64,000 nucleotides of DNA from JBHJHP01 sp042219855 (GTDB lineage: Bacteria; Bacteroidota; Bacteroidia; Bacteroidales; UBA5342), in NCBI RefSeq assembly GCF_042219855.1, contig NZ_JBHJHP010000005.1, forward strand, positions 417,472-481,471. Reading direction: 5' to 3'. Shown piece by piece: positions 60,697 to 64,000 of the stretch (the first letter of the stretch is position 1; every line of letters starts with the position of its first letter). Under the pieces are notes generated by a model, which saw nothing but the letters and a program-made list of their open reading frames with translations, made no database searches and was not told the DNA's origin. The translations under genes and the position numbers were made by a program.

Positions 60697-61956
60697 CTAA
60701 AAATAATAATACATCACCATTAAGAAGCGGTTATTTATCGCATTATCCGTTACACTGTAAAGCCCGTTCGATGGTTTAAAACCATCAATACCGTATTGTG
60801 CCATAGTATGTTCAAATTCAAGAATGATACGCATATTTCGATAATTTCTGGCTACATGCCCTGAGAGTCTGTACATGCTTTGCACTTCAGGTTTAAGCCC
60901 CCAACTGTAAACCGGGTTTTCCGAAGTACCAGTATTCATCAGGGCCTTATCTGTTCCGAGGTTTAGAAAGTAACCCGCAAATCCACCTATCTGCCATGCT
61001 TTTCCATAAACCGCATTAATAAAATGAGATGATGATTTATAGTTTGCATAGGTGTAATCCCCTGTTATATCATCAATAGCACTAACGCCATATCCCCCGG
61101 GTATTAAAAGATAACTGGTATTTTCACCAATGATGGATTTGGCCTTTATTGTAAGCTCCCCGGTTTGAATCTGTCCATAAGCCATAAATACCGTTGATTG
61201 TTCTGTATGATCTGCAACATAATTATTGATGGTTGTGATTTGAGGATGAATGATTTTATAGCTTACCCCCACGCCCAGCGTACCAATGCCTTTGTTTAAT
61301 TCAGCCCCGGCAAAAACCTCCGGCATCACTGCATTTCTGTGGTAATGATCCGTTTTTCCTTCCGGCCCGTAACTTAAATACTGAAACTCACTAATTCCGG
61401 CTGCAGATAAAGTTAAAGCCTTGTAAGTATAATCATAACGAATTTGAGGACTTCTGTTGAATGGCTGAAATGGTGCACCAGTATTCAATGATCCAACGGT
61501 GGGATAAATTTTACCGGCCCACAGGGGATGCCAGGTCTGACCAACGGTCAGAACCGAATTTTCCCAGTTGAATTTTATGTTAGCCTGACGCAACCTTACA
61601 ATACCAGTGATGGAGGAAGGTTTACCTGCAAAATCTCCTTCCACATTGGCAAGCGTTTTGGCTCCCAGTAATTCTGGACCGTAAGCTTTCATTCCCACGC
61701 GTGTACCCATCAACACCAAATCAGCTGATTGCTGTGAATTTATCTGTTCTCCCTGTGCATCTTTCCCTGCATACAATGGGAAAAGATAAAACTGATCGGA
61801 AGCACTGTTTAACCCTTTATAGGAATCTGTAAAAAGATCTGCTCTGACGAAACCATAAAATTCAATTTTACTGTCCTTTTTTTCCTGCGTAAATCCAATA
61901 GTTGTTGTCGCAATAAACAACACAAACACAACTATAACTTCTTTAATCTTTACCAT
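60697..61956 (-). CDS. Outer-membrane porin-like protein (DcaP-like)
   Basis: 419 residues. Signal peptide at 1-23 (cleavage near GFTQE). The mature part begins KIEFYGFVRADLFTDS and continues as a long series of amphipathic strands (TRVGMKAYGPELLG, VRLRQANIKFNWENSVLTVGQ, GVGVSYKIIHPQ), ending MVMYYYF with a C-terminal Phe, the usual signal for BamA assembly. The N-terminal pattern resembles DcaP-type porins. The substrate is not predictable. It is upstream of the WbqC-like gene by 21 bases and may be cotranscribed with it. Confidence 0.7.
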   Translation of the reverse strand: MVKIKEVIVVFVLFIATTTIGFTQEKKDSKIEFYGFVRADLFTDSYKGLNSASDQFYLFPLYAGKDAQGEQINSQQSADLVLMGTRVGMKAYGPELLGAKTLANVEGDFAGKPSSITGIVRLRQANIKFNWENSVLTVGQTWHPLWAGKIYPTVGSLNTGAPFQPFNRSPQIRYDYTYKALTLSAAGISEFQYLSYGPEGKTDHYHRNAVMPEVFAGAELNKGIGTLGVGVSYKIIHPQITTINNYVADHTEQSTVFMAYGQIQTGELTIKAKSIIGENTSYLLIPGGYGVSAIDDITGDYTYANYKSSSHFINAVYGKAWQIGGFAGYFLNLGTDKALMNTGTSENPVYSWGLKPEVQSMYRLSGHVARNYRNMRIILEFEHTMAQYGIDGFKPSNGLYSVTDNAINNRFLMVMYYYF

Positions 61957-62012
61957 TTATATATTTTAGATTTTGAGGGCACAAAGGTGATAAAATATCT
62001 GCACTAATTAAA

Positions 62013-62058
62013 ACAAAAAGAACTCCAAATACCTGATAACAGATAATTTGGAGTTCTT
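62013..62058 (-). terminator. Terminator after the S37-type peptidase gene
   Basis: AAGAACTCCAAAT (62018-62030) pairs with ATTTGGAGTTCTT (62046-62058), 13 bp with a 15-base loop. The minus strand continues TTTTTGTTTT. Confidence 0.8.
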
Positions 62059-62087
62059 CTGTATAGTTCATATAACTATACTATGTG

Positions 62088-63371
62088 TTAACTCTCAATC
62101 CATTTTTTAAGTGTTCTGATGGCTTTTTTCTTTTTACAGTAAGGGAGATTATTTATACGTGCCCTATGACTTCCATGCCTCTTGTAAATAACGAGCTGAT
62201 CCTTTCTGTCTCCTTTTACATATGCCGGTGCGGACCATGGATCCCAAGCTCCATATATGAACAGCATTTTATCACCATCTTTCTGTACCTTTTTATTCGC
62301 CCATTCCATTGTTTTCAACCATCGCGGTTGATAGATATCTTTTAAAAAATAATCTAACAAATAGTTATGTGCATCTTTCATCACCAGATACTGTTTAAAC
62401 GGTCTGGTGTCATATCCGTAATACCCTAGCTCATGAGCTGCCTGTACAAAGAAAGAGACATACTTCTCAGAGCCTTCGATTGAAAAATAATCAGGAGAAC
62501 TGACCTCTACAAAATTCTTAAAGATGACAGAGTCCGGGGCATCTGTTGATGGAATCGCCTTAACAGGTTTACCCCACTGCCAAAATGCAAATGAATATTC
62601 CAGTACGCATAAATCATATACCGTATCCAGATTTGCTTTGAAGGTATAATTTTTATCCTTAACAAATTTCTCAAACATACCCATTAACCTGTCACGCCTT
62701 TTTAAGACTTCAAGTTGAAAATCACGAATTGTTTTACGGTCCTTTGAAGAACCAATTCTGTTTGCAATAAACGGTTCATGCCTTCCGTCTTCAACACCAA
62801 AATTTACGGGTGCCACATAAGGGACTGTAACATCAACATCATCGGGATAATAAGCTTTATATAAAATAGCTGTCTGTCCACCCTTACTGATACCTGTTGC
62901 AATCCATTTTCCGGTATAAATCGTTTTGAACATCCGGTTCACGGCATGATGATCTGCTGCAGCATTTTTGGTAGTCAGATATTTCCAGTTGAGCGGATCG
63001 GGGGTTGAACTTTCAAAATAACGGTGCTCGATACACAATTGATTTGCATCAAGAATATCACACAATTCATTTTTGTAGGATTTTCTAAGTGCATATGAAG
63101 CACTGTAACCTTCGGTAATCATTACCATAGGATTTGTGTATCCACGATGACAAAGGATGACGCGTTGATTGAAAAAACCTTTTGTGCTATCTTCGTGATC
63201 TACGGGTTGCTTTACCTGAACCATGTATTTCTCGGAGAAAAAAGGTATGACATCCAATTCCTCAACGCTGGTCACATTAGGTAACTTTTCAATTTTTTCA
63301 GATAATTCAGAAGCTGAAATCTGTAGAAAAAAGGCTAATAATAAAGCCAGTAAAAGAATTTGTCGTTTCAT
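62088..63371 (-). CDS. Secreted serine tripeptidyl peptidase, S37/PS-10 type
   Basis: 427 residues from ATG 63371 (MKRQILLL), chosen because a signal peptide (1-21) starts there and the -7 box at 63399-63406 lies upstream of it; a longer frame to 63455 would cross the promoter. Alpha/beta-hydrolase with the triad Ser near 161 in GISKGGQT, Asp near 375 in GAWDPWSA and His near 401 in RHGSHRARI. The early segment GYTNPMVMITEGYSA and the placement of the triad fit the PS-10/S37 family of tripeptidyl aminopeptidases; family S28 is the alternative. It should release short peptides in the periplasm or outside the cell. Confidence 0.75.
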   Translation of the reverse strand: MKRQILLLALLLAFFLQISASELSEKIEKLPNVTSVEELDVIPFFSEKYMVQVKQPVDHEDSTKGFFNQRVILCHRGYTNPMVMITEGYSASYALRKSYKNELCDILDANQLCIEHRYFESSTPDPLNWKYLTTKNAAADHHAVNRMFKTIYTGKWIATGISKGGQTAILYKAYYPDDVDVTVPYVAPVNFGVEDGRHEPFIANRIGSSKDRKTIRDFQLEVLKRRDRLMGMFEKFVKDKNYTFKANLDTVYDLCVLEYSFAFWQWGKPVKAIPSTDAPDSVIFKNFVEVSSPDYFSIEGSEKYVSFFVQAAHELGYYGYDTRPFKQYLVMKDAHNYLLDYFLKDIYQPRWLKTMEWANKKVQKDGDKMLFIYGAWDPWSAPAYVKGDRKDQLVIYKRHGSHRARINNLPYCKKKKAIRTLKKWIES

Positions 63372-63398
63372 TTGCATGTTGTTTGTCTGATAGAAGTA

Positions 63399-63406
63399 CA
63401 AATATA
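63399..63406 (-). promoter_or_regulatory. -7 box of the peptidase gene
   Basis: TATATTTG on the minus strand, 27 bases before the ATG; no good -33 element. The stretch 63407-63700 holds no gene, only the inverted repeat at 63517-63550 and the 5S terminator. Confidence 0.5.
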
Positions 63407-63516
63407 ACCAATAACAGAACAAATCTTTCGCATGAGTATTGGGAATTTCAGGCAAGCAGGAAACTGAAACTATATTTCAGCAGCATCCGGCTTAAAAATT
63501 AATTGCAACTGTTATA

Positions 63517-63550
63517 ACTGCCATCCCGATGCCAGCAGGGTCGGGACAGT
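63517..63550. repeat. GC-rich inverted repeat in gene-free region
   Basis: ACTG-CCA-TCCCGA and TCGGGA-CAGT around an 11-base loop (6 bp plus 4 bp, 3-base bulge). It is more GC-rich than its surroundings. It may be a member of a dispersed palindromic repeat family; no second copy is in this window. Confidence 0.4.
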
Positions 63551-63701
63551 ATCACCGGTGCTACCTGGCCCGATGGTATTCCGCGATAATATAATCCATG
63601 TTTAAAATCCTAATTACTAATCACAGGCTAAGGGTATGCCACAGGGCTTAATGCAATACACTGCTTTGGCACTTTTAGTGTAGCCTTAAAATTATGGGCA
63701 T

Positions 63702-63737
63702 AAAAAAAGCCTCCCCGATTACTCCGGAAGGCTTTTC
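63702..63737 (-). terminator. Terminator of the rRNA operon
   Basis: AAAGCCTCC and GGAAGGCTTT form a stem with one bulged base. The minus strand continues TTTTTTT, 4 bases after the 5S rRNA 3' end. Confidence 0.75.
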
Positions 63738-63740
63738 TTT

Positions 63741-63850
<110 letters not shown>

Positions 63851-63863
63851 AAGATTTTATTGA

Positions 63864-63985
63864 GTTGTAAGTAATAAGTGATAAGTAATAAGTTATAAGT
63901 AGTAAGTGATAAGTAGTAAGTGATAAGTAGTAAACATTACATCTTATCTCTTTTGTCTTATATCTTATGTCTTGTATCTTACAAC
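63864..63985. repeat. Phased heptad repeats forming a long inverted repeat in the 23S-5S spacer
   Basis: 63868-63933 is nine and a half tandem copies of a 7-base unit TAAGTNR; 63943-63984 is six copies of CTTNTNT in the same phase. The outer ends GTTGTAAG (63864-63871) and CTTACAAC (63978-63985) are exact complements, so the whole block folds into one long bulged hairpin, with a TAAG/CTTA pairing every seven bases. Confidence 0.85.
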
Positions 63986-64000
63986 AAAAACATATCTTCA

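Noticed and set aside
63372..63455. N-terminal extension of the S37-type peptidase
   Set aside because: The 28 extra residues precede a clear signal peptide and cross the -7 box at 63399-63406.
63864..63985. Tandem repeats at the right edge as a possible CRISPR array
   Set aside because: The unit is 7 bases with no spacers and no cas genes nearby; it is a simple heptad repeat forming a hairpin.

Overview
The window is a core-genome segment of a Bacteroidota bacterium, most likely of the order Bacteroidales. The evidence is the gene content (glycine-lipid gene pair, Bacteroidota-type IF-2, DUF3467 next to rpoC, TlpA-like lipoprotein with a DUF4369-like N-terminus), the absence of obvious Shine-Dalgarno sequences, and a recurring -7 promoter motif TAnnTTTG, often with TTTG 18-21 bases upstream, which is the known Bacteroidota housekeeping promoter. 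I see no phage, insertion sequence, CRISPR array or defence island, and composition is even throughout.

Layout. 1-2581 (+): 3' part of a receiver plus pyruvate/ATP-grasp protein cut by the window edge. 2603-7733 (-): SPOR lipoprotein, then the rimP-nusA-infB operon. 7734-8152: gene-free region with a candidate small RNA. 8153-10843 (-): argH-gltA. 10980-24574 (-): the transcription and translation block tRNA-Tyr, tRNA-Gly, two tRNA-Thr, tuf, tRNA-Trp, secE, nusG, rplK, rplA, rplJ, rplL, rpoB, rpoC, DUF3467. 24797-26234 (-): rpsU-xerC-hpf. 26332-30016 (-): glmM, a DUF2797 protein, rplS and an outer-membrane protein. 30017-30412: gene-free, with a second candidate small RNA. 30413-45912 (-): an uninterrupted dcw cluster (mraZ rsmH ftsL ftsI murE mraY murD ftsW murG murC ftsQ ftsA ftsZ) plus a GatB/YqeY protein, preceded by three 10-bp-phased MraZ boxes. 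46158-47941 (+): glycine-lipid pair glsA-glsB. 47974-50063 (-): a TlpA-like lipoprotein without its CxxC, then queG. 50267-53691 (+): membrane pyrophosphatase hppA and a degenerate pepsin-fold protein. 53875-56504 (+): rplM-rpsI-rpsB-tsf with structured leaders. 56561-58681 (-): recF-DUF721 and an outer-membrane protein. 58789-60043 (+): TPR membrane protein and ribH. 60049-63371 (-): WbqC-like protein, porin and an S37-type peptidase. 63741-63850 (-): 5S rRNA, followed towards the right edge by a heptad-repeat spacer. The rest of the rRNA operon lies beyond the window.

How it works together. Most of the window is growth machinery: RNA polymerase, elongation and initiation factors, ribosomal proteins, tRNAs, septation and peptidoglycan precursor synthesis. 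Several control elements are readable: MraZ operators, an rplL-rpoB attenuator, an rplM leader, and a terminator overlapping the tRNA/tuf promoter. No wholly new multi-gene system is evident. The least explained signals are the phased 7-base repeats forming a long bulged hairpin between 23S and 5S rRNA, two promoter-plus-terminator small-RNA candidates, and two proteins that keep their fold but have lost their catalytic residues.
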